In this document: positions 12,536 to 23,419 of the stretch, piece by piece
Position numbering within the stretch: position 1 is the stretch's first letter
How the letters are laid out: every line of letters starts with the position of its first letter
Assembly (NCBI GenBank): GCA_023213395.1
Contig: CM041465.1
Span: 114,769,741-114,833,740, forward strand
Direction of reading: 5' to 3'
Source of the DNA: Cycas panzhihuaensis
Taxonomy: Eukaryota; Cycadophyta
DNA: 64,000 bases
Translations under genes and position numbers: made by a program
Notes under the pieces: generated by a model
Databases searched by the model: none
The model's input: the letters and a program-made list of their open reading frames with translations, nothing else
Told to the model about the DNA's origin: nothing

Positions 12536-13060
12536 TTCCTATTCCAAGGGTACTTTACAAGGAAGTTAAGGATGTTAATAAGACTCAAAAGACTATTATC
12601 TTTAGTAAGTTTGATGATAATATAAGTCATAAATATATTTAAATTTAAAGAAATTAATTAACCCCAGGAGCAAGTGACTAATGTTAGGAAAGTTAGACAA
12701 ATGACTAAAAGAGAACTAGCAAAGCTTGAAGATTTTGAACCATTAGTTAAAATCCATATATAAGATTGCATAATCCATGACATAATTATTGATTTTTGGT
12801 ATCAAGTCAACCTAGTTATAAAGGACACATGGGAGAGACTTGAAAGAGCTCAACTAGAGAAATCTCTAATAATAGTTAAATCTAGAAATCAAAATGTACT
12901 CTCTCTAATTAGTAGGTTGAAATTTTTTCTAATGACATACTACAAAATAATTATTGATATAATCTTTAAGGAGGTATCCCTACCTAAGGGTAAAGATGTA
13001 TATTAAGTCTTATAAGGATGATCTTAGGGAAGCAAAATAAGAATGGCATTATGACTAAAC
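12536..13060 (+). pseudogene. Possible retropepsin fragment of a gypsy element
   Basis: A plus-strand frame from about 12690 to 12900 contains KRELAKLEDFEPLVKI and then IIIDFWYQVNLVIKDTW. This resembles the Ty3/gypsy aspartic protease region, in which D-[ST]-G is followed by a hydrophobic N-[IVL] block and a conserved TW. The catalytic DSG would then read DFW, so it is inactive. No LTR or other pol domain is attached. The call is tentative because it rests on one motif. Confidence 0.4.
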
Positions 13061-13700
13061 ACTCAAAGACTAATGTTTCAATAGGGAAGTGGAGCAATAG
13101 TCATTTCCCTAAACAAAGGATTACAAAGCTATGAGAAGGTTTACACTTACATTTCAATCAAATAAGTAAGCATGATTAATACAAAGATATTTATCATTAT
13201 TAGATAGTAATAAATGACATGACTAATTTAATAATAGAAGGATGTTTGAAATATAATACCATTAAGTCTTTATCAACCAAGTTAAAAGCTATTTTACAAG
13301 CTTAGTAAGAGGAAAGATATGATGAATATTGGTCATGATTTTATATTAGAGAGTCCTAACACTATAATTATAAGATTAGAATCCAATTTGATATTATCCA
13401 ATTCAATTACCTATAATAGGATGACTAATCCTCTAAAATTTTTAGACTAATTAATAAAGGTAATTATTAGGAAGGAAGGATTTGAAGTCAAACTAATGCA
13501 ACATTAGAAGCAATCTTTAAAAAGAATTTTATTTAATATTAACATTAAATTTAAGTGCTTCGATATCATAAACAATCAAGAATAAATAATTTAATAAAAT
13601 AAATAATACATTAATAATGACTTGCAACAATTAAGCATTATGAAATGTAACATGAAAAATAAGTAAAATGAAGTGTGCATTAATACACAAGATAATGAAT
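13061..13700. other. AT-rich spacer
   Basis: No coding frame, repeat or element boundary recognised. Confidence 0.45.
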
Positions 13701-13941
13701 TGTTGGGGAATTATCATCTCTAAATATTATATTATGAATTAGTATATACTTATAAGTACAACAATCTAATGAAACCTCAATAGAATATAAGAACCTCTAA
13801 TTCCACCAATAAGACATTATATGAATAAGTGAGCACATGCACATATATTTAATATGACTATAATTTAATAATAAGAGAGTGAGAAGACCTAACACCATTT
13901 AACATAATATTTTAAAAAGAAATTAAATATTACTTACAACA
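13701..13941 (-). repeat. Probable old copia 3' LTR (241 bp)
   Basis: TGTTGGGGAA at 13701 and ...ACTTACAACA at 13941 give TGTTG...CAACA ends. The sequence to the right (TTCTCCTCTATAAT) is, on the minus strand, a purine-rich tract immediately before the LTR start. That is the arrangement expected for a minus-strand element whose body lay to the right. I cannot identify coding sequence in 13942-14672, and the copia-B insertion follows, so the parent element is uncertain. Confidence 0.5.
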
Positions 13942-14672
13942 TTCTCCTCTATAATATTTAATTACATAAAACATGAAAGATATATCAATCTCCATCTTTA
14001 AATTTGTTGGATCATGAGGAGGAACACTACTATTTTCATCTCATTCCCTATAAACTACCTATTAAATTTATCCACATCAATATAGCAATTGGACCTTCTA
14101 TTAGACTATATGGGTAACCAACTACTATAGCTACCATTTCACTAAGAGAGCCTTTAGATACCCAGTTTAATTAATATTTATTAATACATTTTAGAAATAA
14201 GCCACACTCTTAACTAAACAAATGAATTGAAAATACAAGAGTAAAATAAACACCCTACCTCTTATATATATGCATAAGGATAGTAGTTTCTTTAATAATA
14301 TTTAGTTGAAACATTAAGGATCTCTTTGACCTCATAATCAGCATAACTCATTCATTTATTTTGCCTTTCTAGGTATATATTACTTTAGTAATAATTAACT
14401 TTATCATTTAAATAGACATCATTATCATTCTAATAATATTTTTTAAAGAAAACTCTCTCTCTCCCTTCAAAAAATATAGGTTCTTAAAATAATAAAGCAA
14501 CTAACAAATTTGCTCTCCTTTTATTTTTAATATTTTTTAAAGAAAAATAGCCTTAAAAAAATATAGAAATCCTCTTTTTTATATCTTCTATCGAAATAAA
14601 TATCCATAATCAGCATTGCATACCTAGGAACCTCTTAAATCATTAAGGAAATGCCAAAATATGCTTTAAATT
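13942..14672. other. Sequence between old LTR and copia-B
   Basis: AT-rich, with no identifiable domain. By position it may be internal sequence of the element whose 3' LTR is at 13701-13941, interrupted by copia-B at 14673. Confidence 0.35.
14668..14672. repeat. Copia-B target duplication, left (AAATT)
   Basis: AAATT directly before the left LTR is repeated exactly at 22014-22018 directly after the right LTR. A 5-bp duplication is the usual size for Ty1/copia integration. Confidence 0.92.
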
Positions 14673-15062
14673 TGTTAAATACTTTAGGATCTAAGAAATC
14701 ATATGCTCTAATCAATATATTAAGTAAAATAATAGAGCTATGCAATAAAACATGTGAAATAAATAAGCATAACTCTGATGGACAGAGTACAGGTGAATTT
14801 GTCACCATGTAGAGCTCTATTTGGGTAGAGCTTCTACATCAATCACAATCCAATGTAGAATACAATGGTGTGAGTATTAATTTATAGGCAACCTACCAAT
14901 ATTTTGAGAGATACAATAGGCTAACTAAGTAACAAATGAGGCAAACCTAACTAGTTTATATAATAATATTAAATAATAATAAAGGGTCACCTTAATATTA
15001 TATAATGTATACAAATTACATGAAATATAAGAAATAATAGGTGTTATTACATAGTTTTAACA
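14673..15062 (-). repeat. Copia-B 3' LTR (390 bp)
   Basis: Begins TGTTAAATACTTTAG and ends GGTGTTATTACATAGTTTTAACA on the plus strand (TG...CA). It is collinear with 21624-22013 over its whole length, including AGAGCTCTATTTGGGTAGAG. Confidence 0.95.
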
Positions 15063-18000
15063 TAATCCCTTAATAGCATCTTTGTTTCTTCTAATGCCAA
15101 GGTCATGTCTAAATTGTTTAAAGTTTGATTTACCAAGTACTTTCATGAAGATGTATGTAACCTAGTCTTCAACTAAATGATAGATAAGATCAACTTTTCC
15201 ATTCTAGACATGTTCACAGATGAAATAATGATGGACCTTAATGTTCTTGGTTTTAGCATGGAATATAAGATTCTTTGTCATCTTCAATAGACTTTAATTT
15301 TCATAATGAAGGATGGTGGGTGCATATTATTAAAATCCAAGCTCAATGAGAATCCTTCTAAGCTAAATTAATTCAGTTGTAGCATGGATAGTTACTTTAT
15401 GTTCTACTTCAATGGAGAAAAGGGCAACATTTAGCCACTTCTTACAGCTCCACAAGATTACAACTAAGTTCATGTCAAAGCAATAGCCTAAGGTTGAGTG
15501 GCAAGTATCCTAAAAATCTTCCTAATCAGCATCTATATATCCTTTCAAGATAGGAAAGTCAGTTTGGTTGTAATTGAGAACAAACTGATGTATGCCATAA
15601 ATATACTTTAGAATCCTAGTAACAACTTTCTAATGAGATACTTTTGGTTGTGACATGTACCTAGAATATATCCCTATTCTATATGAGATGTCTAGATGAG
15701 TGTGGGTGAGATAGATGAGGCTTTCAACTAACTATCAGTATAAAGTATGATTAAAAAGATTTTCTTATTTATCTAAGTTTGGCATGGTTCTTGTCTCAAT
15801 GGGAATTGGTAATGGCTTGCATTCTGCCATCTTAAATATTTCCAAGAGCTCATTGACATACTTAGTTTGATTCAAGAAGATGTACATGGTTCTTTCTAAA
15901 CTTTAATTCCAAAGAAGTAGTGGAGCAACCCAAGATATGTCATCTCAAAGTTTCTTTTCAATTCTACTTAAAGCCAAGCAATGCCATCCATGTCATTACC
16001 AGTGATTACAAGATCATCTGCATAGAGAACTATGATTGTGATCAAATTATCTCTAACATGAATGTAAAGATCTGGGTTAGAGGGTGAATAAGTAAACCCA
16101 TGCTAGTTAAGAAAGACATCTATCTTTATATACCAAGCACATGGTGCCTATTTGAGTCCATAAATAGCTTTCTTGAGTTTGTAGACTAAGTGTTCTTGGA
16201 TTAAAATAAAATAGTTGAGGGGTTGTTTCAAGAAAACCTCTTCTTTAAGCTCTCTATTAAGGAAAGCACTCTTCACATCCATTTGGTAAATAGCCTAATT
16301 GAAGTGGGCTACTAAGGACATCACCAAATAGAATATGGTCATGTTAGTGATTGGTGCAAAGGTCTCATCATAATCAATCCCCTTCTATTATTTGAAACCT
16401 CTTGTTATAAGGCGAGCTTTATGATATTCTATAGTGCCATCTACATAGGATGTTGTCTTGTATAGCCATCTATAATTAATTATTTTCTTCCTAAGTGGTA
16501 ATTCAGTGAACTCCCAAGTATCATTTTTAATGATAGAATTTATTTCTTCATCTATAGTTGCTTTTTACATTTAGCCTTTGACTGCCTCCTCAAATATAGA
16601 GGGCTTAAGTGTTTCAAGAACATGTGCCATTAGGGCTAAATTTATGGAGTGTCATATTTTGGAAGGCCTTTTGATAGCTATGGGAGGAGGAGGAGCATTA
16701 TTTAATAGTTGTTGTACCTACTTAGGAGGTGGTTAGATGCTAGCGACTTCCACCTAAAGGTCATCAACTAAAATTAAAGGCAAGGTTATGCTTACTTGAG
16801 TTATTGATGTAAATGCTATTAGAATTAATGAAGGACCTAGAGTGTAGGAGGAGGTTAGTACTAGTGGCTCTAGAATTTGTCCAAGAGTTATTTAAGATAT
16901 ACCAACTTCTTCTACTGCTATAATATGAGGTTGAGGTAGAGGCAAGTCCTATGAATCTTTTGCAAATATTACATCTCATGTTATGTAAGCTTGGTTCCCA
17001 ACTGTGTCAAATACTTTATAGGCTTTACAACTAGGCATATAGCTAAGGAAGATGTATTTTAGGCTCTTGTCATCAAGCCTTTTTTTGTTGTCCTTTGGAA
17101 TATGTTTATATCTCATACATCTAAAGATCTTCAAGTGTGTTACTAATGGTTTCTAGCTTGATGAAGCTTCTTCAAGAGTAATATTCCTAACCATAATAGT
17201 GGGACTTATGTTGGTTAGGTTAGCAACTCTGGTTATGGCATTAACCCAAAATATAAGCATGGATTTTCTTTTGTTTATCGATGTCTAATTCATGCATTCA
17301 ACTATAGCATTTTATTAAGGTATACAGGGAGCTGAGAATTAATGTTAGATGCCATATTTCTTGTAAAAATTATTAAACTAATTTAAGATATACTCATTAC
17401 CATTATCTGATATGAGGGTCTTGATTATCATGCCACTTTTATTTTCTATGGTAGCTTTGAACTCTTGGAATTTTTCTAGGTCTTGATACCTGTTTCTTAA
17501 GAAATAGACCCACACTTTCCTTAAGAAGTCATCTATGAATGTGATGAAATACCAACTTCTATTAAGTGATTGGATAGATATGGGCCCATAAATATTTAAG
17601 TGGACTAACTCTAATGGTTGTGAGGTTCTCCATACATTCTTAGAAGGGAATTTTTCTCTTTGTTGCTTTTCCTTTAAGTAAGCCTCACATATATTATTGT
17701 ATCCTTTAATTTTAGGTAAACCATGTACCATTTGGAGCCTAGACATCAGGTTTAAGCTTTGCATGTTTAAATGACCTAGGTGTTAATGCCATAGGTAGCC
17801 TTTGGAAATATTTGAGGTGACAATATCCTTTGAATTTGAGCATTCACTTGGTTCTTATATGCAAGGGGACTCTTCATCAATTGCATCCTTCTCCTTATCA
17901 AGTTCAACTATGTTGACCATTAAGTAGGATTCATTTTATAGAGTAGTGGCAAGGGGGATACCATCTAGCCTATATAAGCTACATAGAGAGTAGGTTCATC

Positions 18001-18280
18001 TTCATTCTAGGCACAAGGAACACATTGTTGATGTGATGCCTAATGTTGGAGTCCTTTAATGATATTGAAGACCTACCAATTTGTCACATCATAAGTCAAA
18101 TTATCCTCAAATGTGATAGTTTAAGTATTGATTTTGTGGGTCTCTTCCAACATCTTTTCTAAACCGGTCATGTGTCTTATTACACCTAAGCCAAGGAGCC
18201 AAGTATTCTCATCAACTTAAGAAGAAAGTATGGTAAAGAATAGGTTATGGGAGGAGGTATCATAAATATCTCCCATATTA
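15063..18280 (-). pseudogene. Copia-B pol remnant (PR-INT-RT-RH)
   Basis: Read on the minus strand. The protease motif near 18200 is ruined (GLGVI followed by RHMTG where the family has DSGA..). The gag-pre-integrase and integrase core are open at 17378-17764, with VHLNIYGPIS where the first catalytic Asp is expected (now Asn) and ISDNGNEY for the second Asp. The integrase C-terminal part follows to about 16900. Reverse transcriptase lies at about 15900-16560, with an intact YADD near 16020. RNase H continues to the LTR at 15063. Frames are interrupted throughout by C-to-T type stops. Order and spacing fit a full copia pol. Confidence 0.85.
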
Positions 18281-19640
18281 TCTCCTTGTTATTGATTATT
18301 CTACTAGTTTCTTAGATTTTTTTTAGGGAACTATTACTTATTTAGAGGTCTTTAGCCTTGAGTGGGTTTAGGATTCCAATTCTACTAGTAGAATTAGCCT
18401 TGTGGTTGGAATGATGGCCCTTATTATAGATAGTAAGGGCCTCCTTATTGTTGAATAAGTCCATGTCATTGGAAATAGGAGCCTCCTTATTACAAAATAG
18501 GGCCTCTTTATTGTGGAAAAGGGGCTCATTTTAGAGGACATAGTCCTTCTTATTGATATCCTTGTCTCTTTTGAGGGTAACTAAGACCTCATTATTGATA
18601 TGAGGGTGCTCCTTATTAGTAGAATGGGGTTGATTATTGATAATATATCCCATATGATTGGCTCCCTTGATTTTGTAAAAGCTACAAATTAACTTGTCAT
18701 CTCCTACATTTAATAGTTAGGTGTCCAGTTTTACCATAGTAGAGGTAGGTGACATTTGGTCTACGCTGCTAAGTTTTTTGAGGTTATATATGTGGTTAGT
18801 GTTGAGACTATTAGGGCTACTAATATGGATAAATACAGGATGTACCAATTGGCTATTGATATTGTTAATTTGGTTGTTAATGTGGCTCTTAAGATATAGT
18901 GAGAGAGTCTAAGGGTTAAGCTAGATCTCAGTGCTAACTAAGTTATTGAATTATTCTATTGATAATCTTACCATTTTCTAAATTATAACCTATAAAGACA
19001 AGAGCTAAGTTATATGTAGATATCACCCCAAGTCGGTTGAGTATATTCTCTTCTCATAACAAGAGCCCCTCAAAGGTTATGAAGTCTATTTTAGAATAAT
19101 TATCATATAATTTAGAGATAAAGGAGTTATATTCTATGGGTAAGATGTTTATGATGCTAGAGATTAAATCATGGTCTAAAGGTGGCTCACTAAGGATTAT
19201 AAGTTGATTCCTAATTATTTTAATTTTAGTCAGGTGGTTGGTAATGTTTCTAGCAAAAGGAATTACAAAAAGGTAAGATTTGAGGGTAAGGGATCTAGAT
19301 TCATCCTTTCTTTCATAAAGGGTATAAAGTATGGTCTATGCCTTATGAGATATTTGGGCAAGTTCAATATTTTGGTCTACTTGGTCTTCAACAGCCAAGT
19401 GAAGGAAGGATAAGGTAATATTATCCTTAGCTTTGAAGTTAGCTAAGTCTATAAGATTATGTAGAATTATTATAGTAGGATTATTAGGGTCTTTTGTAGG
19501 CTTAAGTAAGGGTATATCCTCATTAACATTAGCCTAAAATTCATTCATGATAAGTAAGTTTTTAACTTGTTTCTTTAATAGTATGAAATTATTAATGTCA
19601 TTTAGTTTAATTATATTAGAAAGAAGCATTTATAATGCCA
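18281..19640 (-). pseudogene. Copia-B gag remnant with NKEA-rich tail
   Basis: Minus-strand gag of the copia UBN2 type. Phrases such as ITNHLTKIKIIRNQL and SIINILPIEYNSFISKLY near 19070-19260 match the conserved helix region. Near 18650-18690 is a worn zinc knuckle (CSFYKIKGANHMGY), with one Cys replaced by Tyr. In the same frame downstream (about 18420-18640) come repeated NNKEA/NKEA/NKEH units, which I do not recognise from other copia gags. The start is set approximately by the first readable gag sequence. Confidence 0.75.
18420..18640 (-). repeat. NKEA-encoding degenerate repeats in copia-B gag
   Basis: On the minus strand, in frame with the zinc knuckle, the translation has TNKEH, INNEV, HNKEA, CNKEA and NNKEA at spacings of about 8 to 20 residues. 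The underlying DNA repeats AATAAGGAG(G/C)CCC. It looks like a short tandem expansion that later diverged. One TAG stop interrupts it. Confidence 0.6.
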
Positions 19641-21611
19641 TGTTTCAAAGGTTTTTGTTTTGTTTTTATGTCTTCAAAGGTTGTATAATTAGGTACTAAT
19701 CTACCTAGGGGGCTACTAATCTAGGATTTTAAGGTTTAAGGGATTCCAAGAAAGTTCTCAGTTACTATCTTGTCTAGTGGTGCTTACCTACAAATGGTAA
19801 ATCAAGGACCTAATATACTAGTACATGAGCTCAAAGGCTTGATATATCTTACTACATAAACTACAAAGAAGGTCTAGAACCCCATACTTTATTTTCCTAC
19901 CTGCATTGGATTTATCCCTAAAAATAGATCTAGCAATGAGAACTTATCTAACCAAGGCACTCACCCCCTCTAGGTTTAGCCTAGTCTTCAAACTCCAATA
20001 GGGAAGGGTCCACACCTCAACCTACCCCCTAATTCACCTAATAGCTAATGGTTTCCTTAATAAATTAGAGTACACTAATGGTGTATGTAGGGTGGTAACT
20101 TTAGAGGTCCTAATTATTCCCCTTGCAAGGCTAGAAATAGAAGATTCAATTTAGAAATTGTCTTTTTAATGTGAAAATTTAATTTTATGGTGAGTTTTTT
20201 TTTATATAGAGACAAGATTCCTTTTAAACAAAAAGCTGAAATAAAGATAAAAATAAAGTAAATCAAAAACCAATGATGGGTTTAAAGTGCTCTTTCATGG
20301 GTCAAGCATAAGAGAGAACTAAATCAACCTTCTAAGAGTAACACCTACAAAAGAAACAATATCTTACACTTATTAGCCTTAAAAAATAAAATTAAACAAC
20401 CAAATAAAAATTAGCCACAACCTAAATTAGCACAAGAACTTCAAAGAAACTAAAATACACCTTTAAAATTTGAAAAAAGAAAAGGCTCAAAATGCTCAAA
20501 CACTAAGGTCAAATTTAGTAACTTATATCTTTAGTAAATTAGCTCCAAATCTGGCTCAATCAAATGCTAAATTATGGAGCTCTGAGTCTACTTTCTACCA
20601 GTCTAGATAGTTTATAAACCAAACTTACAGTTGCTAAGATATTATCACAACAATATAGGTACCTTTTTATGACAAAATTCAAATGAAGATAGGCTTAAGC
20701 CCCTTCTAAAACTATCCTCTAGTAACCTATTAACTGCACATGACCACCCACTAATATAGCTAGAGGGCTTATGGACCTTAAATTATATCAAATATAACTT
20801 TATAGTTTTAAAATTTATAAAAATATTCAAAAGTAATAAATAACCATTTGAAGTATATCCTTTTATGTAAAAAAGAGGGTCATATGAGATTAAATGTAAC
20901 TAAATCTATGGGCTAAAGGCCCAAATCTCAATCAAAAGTTAAATGAAATTTCATTTAATCAATTAAGGTCAAAAAGCAATGATAAAATAATTAAATTTTT
21001 ATGAAAATGAAGTGTCATAAGGTTTGTGTGACTTTACATGAGGACAAGTAACTTGCGCAAGGTTATGAAGCTTAAAAACTCTATCAAATGATCACTAGAT
21101 GATCTAAAATCATAGGGGGGTGCAGCAACCTGAAGGAGCTAATAGAGTTATTATTTTGGAGAAATAGACTCAAAATGATCAAAATAGAGCTATGGAAGTC
21201 CAGAGGGTCATGTGAGTAGAACTAGTCAAGAAGGAGCTTAAAACTACCTAAGATCTATCTGAATCTATTCTAGCAAATAGAGAATGAGGCTACACAGCCA
21301 CAAAAAGGAGAAATGTAGCTTCAAGAAAGAGAAACGAGTAGATTTAGGATTAGTGTGACATAGAAATAGGCTTTTTTCTCTATTTTTTCTTATAATACTA
21401 GAACCAAACCCCATACATGTGAAAATGAGCTTAGAACCTAGTGTAAGAGGTTGATATCTACTAGAAACTATTATATTTTATGTCAATACTATAGAATACA
21501 TAGATTTTTTATAGAAATGAGGAAATTTAAGTAATTTAGATGTTGTTATAAAGGAACAGGCCTCTACTTGCCAATATTATGCCAATAAAACACTAATTCA
21601 AAGCACAAATA
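19641..21611 (-). other. Copia-B untranslated leader
   Basis: About 2 kb between the primer site and readable gag with no recognisable domain on either strand. Long leaders of this kind occur in some plant copia lineages. I see no extra gene here. Confidence 0.5.
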
Positions 21612-21623
21612 GCTTTGATACCA
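21612..21623 (-). other. Copia-B primer binding site (tRNA-Met)
   Basis: Minus strand TGGTATCAAAGC abuts the 5' LTR. It matches the plant initiator tRNA-Met type site TGGTATCAGAGC at 11 of 12 bases. Confidence 0.9.
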
Positions 21624-22013
21624 TGTCAAATATTTTAGCATCTAAGAAATCATGTGCTCTCATCAATATATTAAGCAAAACAATAGAACTATGCAATAAA
21701 ACATACAAAGTAAATAAGCATAACTAAGATGGACAAAGTACGGGTGAATTTATCACCATGTAGAGCTCTATTTGGGTAGAGCTTCCACAATAATCATAAT
21801 CCAATGTATAATACAATGGTGCAGGGCTTAATTTATAAGCAACTTACCAATATTTTGAGAGATATAATCAGCCAACTAAGCAACAAATGAGGTGGACCCA
21901 ACTAGTTTATACAATAACATTAAATTACAATAAGAGGTCACCTTAACATTACACAATGTATATGAATTACATGAAATATAAGAAATGATGGGTGTTATTA
22001 CATGGTTTTAACA
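21624..22013 (-). repeat. Copia-B 5' LTR (390 bp)
   Basis: Begins TGTCAAATATTTTAG and ends CATGGTTTTAACA on the plus strand. It has the same length as the 3' LTR and is followed by the AAATT target duplication. Confidence 0.95.
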
Positions 22014-22018
22014 AAATT
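22014..22018. repeat. Copia-B target duplication, right (AAATT)
   Basis: Exact partner of 14668-14672. Confidence 0.92.
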
Positions 22019-22871
22019 CTATAAAAAATAAACTTGTAAACTTGTTAATTTTTTATTTATCAATTAAAAACTTTATTAAAAAATCATCAAATATGCCTTA
22101 CAACTAATCATTTCATTTATATTTAAATCTAAATTAATATTATATGTGAAATATATACCTAAAAATATAACACGATGCCATATGAAACTAAATTTGAGGT
22201 TGAAATTCAATAAGCTCTTTTTTGTTTACAAGCTAGATCATATCATTTTTCTTCATAAAACAATAGGATTCTACTTTGGTGACTTTTAAAAATTTAAAAT
22301 ACTAATATAATATAAGTTAATACATCTTATAACCTTAGCACATGAAAATCATGAATAAGCTAAAATTCTATTAATGTAGGTTGGGTTAGTGATATTTTAG
22401 AGTCAAACATAAAATTTAAGAGGAAAAATATAATTAGAACTATAAACTAGAATAAACCTACTTCTAAAACTTCATGAATTAGTTATGGATATAATCAAAT
22501 CAAAAAATATATATATTATAAAAAACTATCATGAATAGAAAAATACCACCATTTAACATAGAGGAGCATTGATGCTTACACATAGGTTTTAGCAATAATG
22601 ACAAGCTTCAAAAGGGGGAAAACCACCAAATCTAAACTCGTTTTCAACTAATTTAACAAAGATCTATCTTATGCATAATATGGAATCTTCATAACATGAA
22701 AAATAACTCAAAAAAATTGTCAAACTCATGTTAGAACTACTATCTAATAAAGTGAAATGTACAACATCCACATGGTATATCAAGCATTGTCAGAATAAAG
22801 AAATGTACCTAATGCATATATAAGAGCAATATAAACCCTACTAACATAAATATCAATATCTCAATAACAAT
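22019..22871. other. AT-rich interval between copia-B and copia-C
   Basis: No coding signal. The patch near 22605-22630 (CTTCAAAAGGGGGAAAACC) weakly resembles a patch of the gypsy-D 5' LTR near 58684 (CTTCAAGGGGGCAACC). Part of this interval could therefore belong to the gypsy-D 3' LTR, displaced by copia-C. That similarity is too short to rely on. Confidence 0.35.
22867..22871. repeat. Copia-C target duplication, left (ACAAT)
   Basis: ACAAT before the left LTR pairs with ATAAT at 29661-29665. They match at 4 of 5 bases, and the mismatch is a C/T difference. Confidence 0.7.
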
Positions 22872-23372
22872 TGTTAGAGAAAGGGTTAAAAATTTTATAC
22901 ACAAGATAATATTAAATTGAAATATATGTTTCTATTATATTAATCAATTCACATGTTAATATCATCACAATAATATTATAGATATGTAATAAAAATCACT
23001 ACAAGAATAAAGTATTGATAGGTGGAAAAACTCTTTAGTGGGGATAAAAAACCCACCTCAGAAAATAGATAAATATTATTATAATATATACATTACAGAG
23101 ATATTTTTATGAGGATCTCATCCTCTCTCCTATTAATACTAGCCTAGCCTATGCACAACCTCCACCTCATCATTGAACTTTAACCAACCTAGCCAACCTC
23201 TTAGAATCTAGGAGGAGATATTTAAGGAAGATAAAGGTTCGTTGAAATGGGTAGTTATCCATTTAAATAAACTATATAAATAATTAATATAAATTAACAT
23301 TATAACAAGAACCTTACAAAACTAATGATATTAAAAGATAACATTAATATAAAAAGTAATATTATTCTAATA
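22872..23372 (-). repeat. Copia-C 3' LTR (501 bp)
   Basis: Plus-strand ends are TGTTAGAGAAAGG and ATTATTCTAATA. The terminal CA has become TA, a C-to-T change; the partner LTR ends ATTATTCTAACA. Collinear with 29154-29660. Confidence 0.93.
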
Positions 23373-23384
23373 TCCTCCTTTAAT
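23373..23384 (-). other. Copia-C polypurine tract
   Basis: Minus strand ATTAAAGGAGGA directly precedes the LTR start TATTAGAATAA, as expected for the plus-strand primer of a minus-oriented element. Confidence 0.8.
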
Positions 23385-23419
23385 ATTATCTTTTGTACAA
23401 ATTATGATATAGAAGATAG

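Larger units (their letters stand above)
14673..22013 (-). mobile_element. Copia-B: complete Ty1/copia element
   Basis: A 7.3-kb minus-strand element with two 390-bp LTRs, an exact AAATT target duplication, a tRNA-Met type primer site next to the right LTR, a leader of about 2 kb, gag, and pol in copia order. It is structurally complete, but both gag and pol are broken by many stops and its protease motif is destroyed. LTR copies differ at a noticeable minority of positions by eye, mostly transitions, so it is not recent. Confidence 0.95.
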
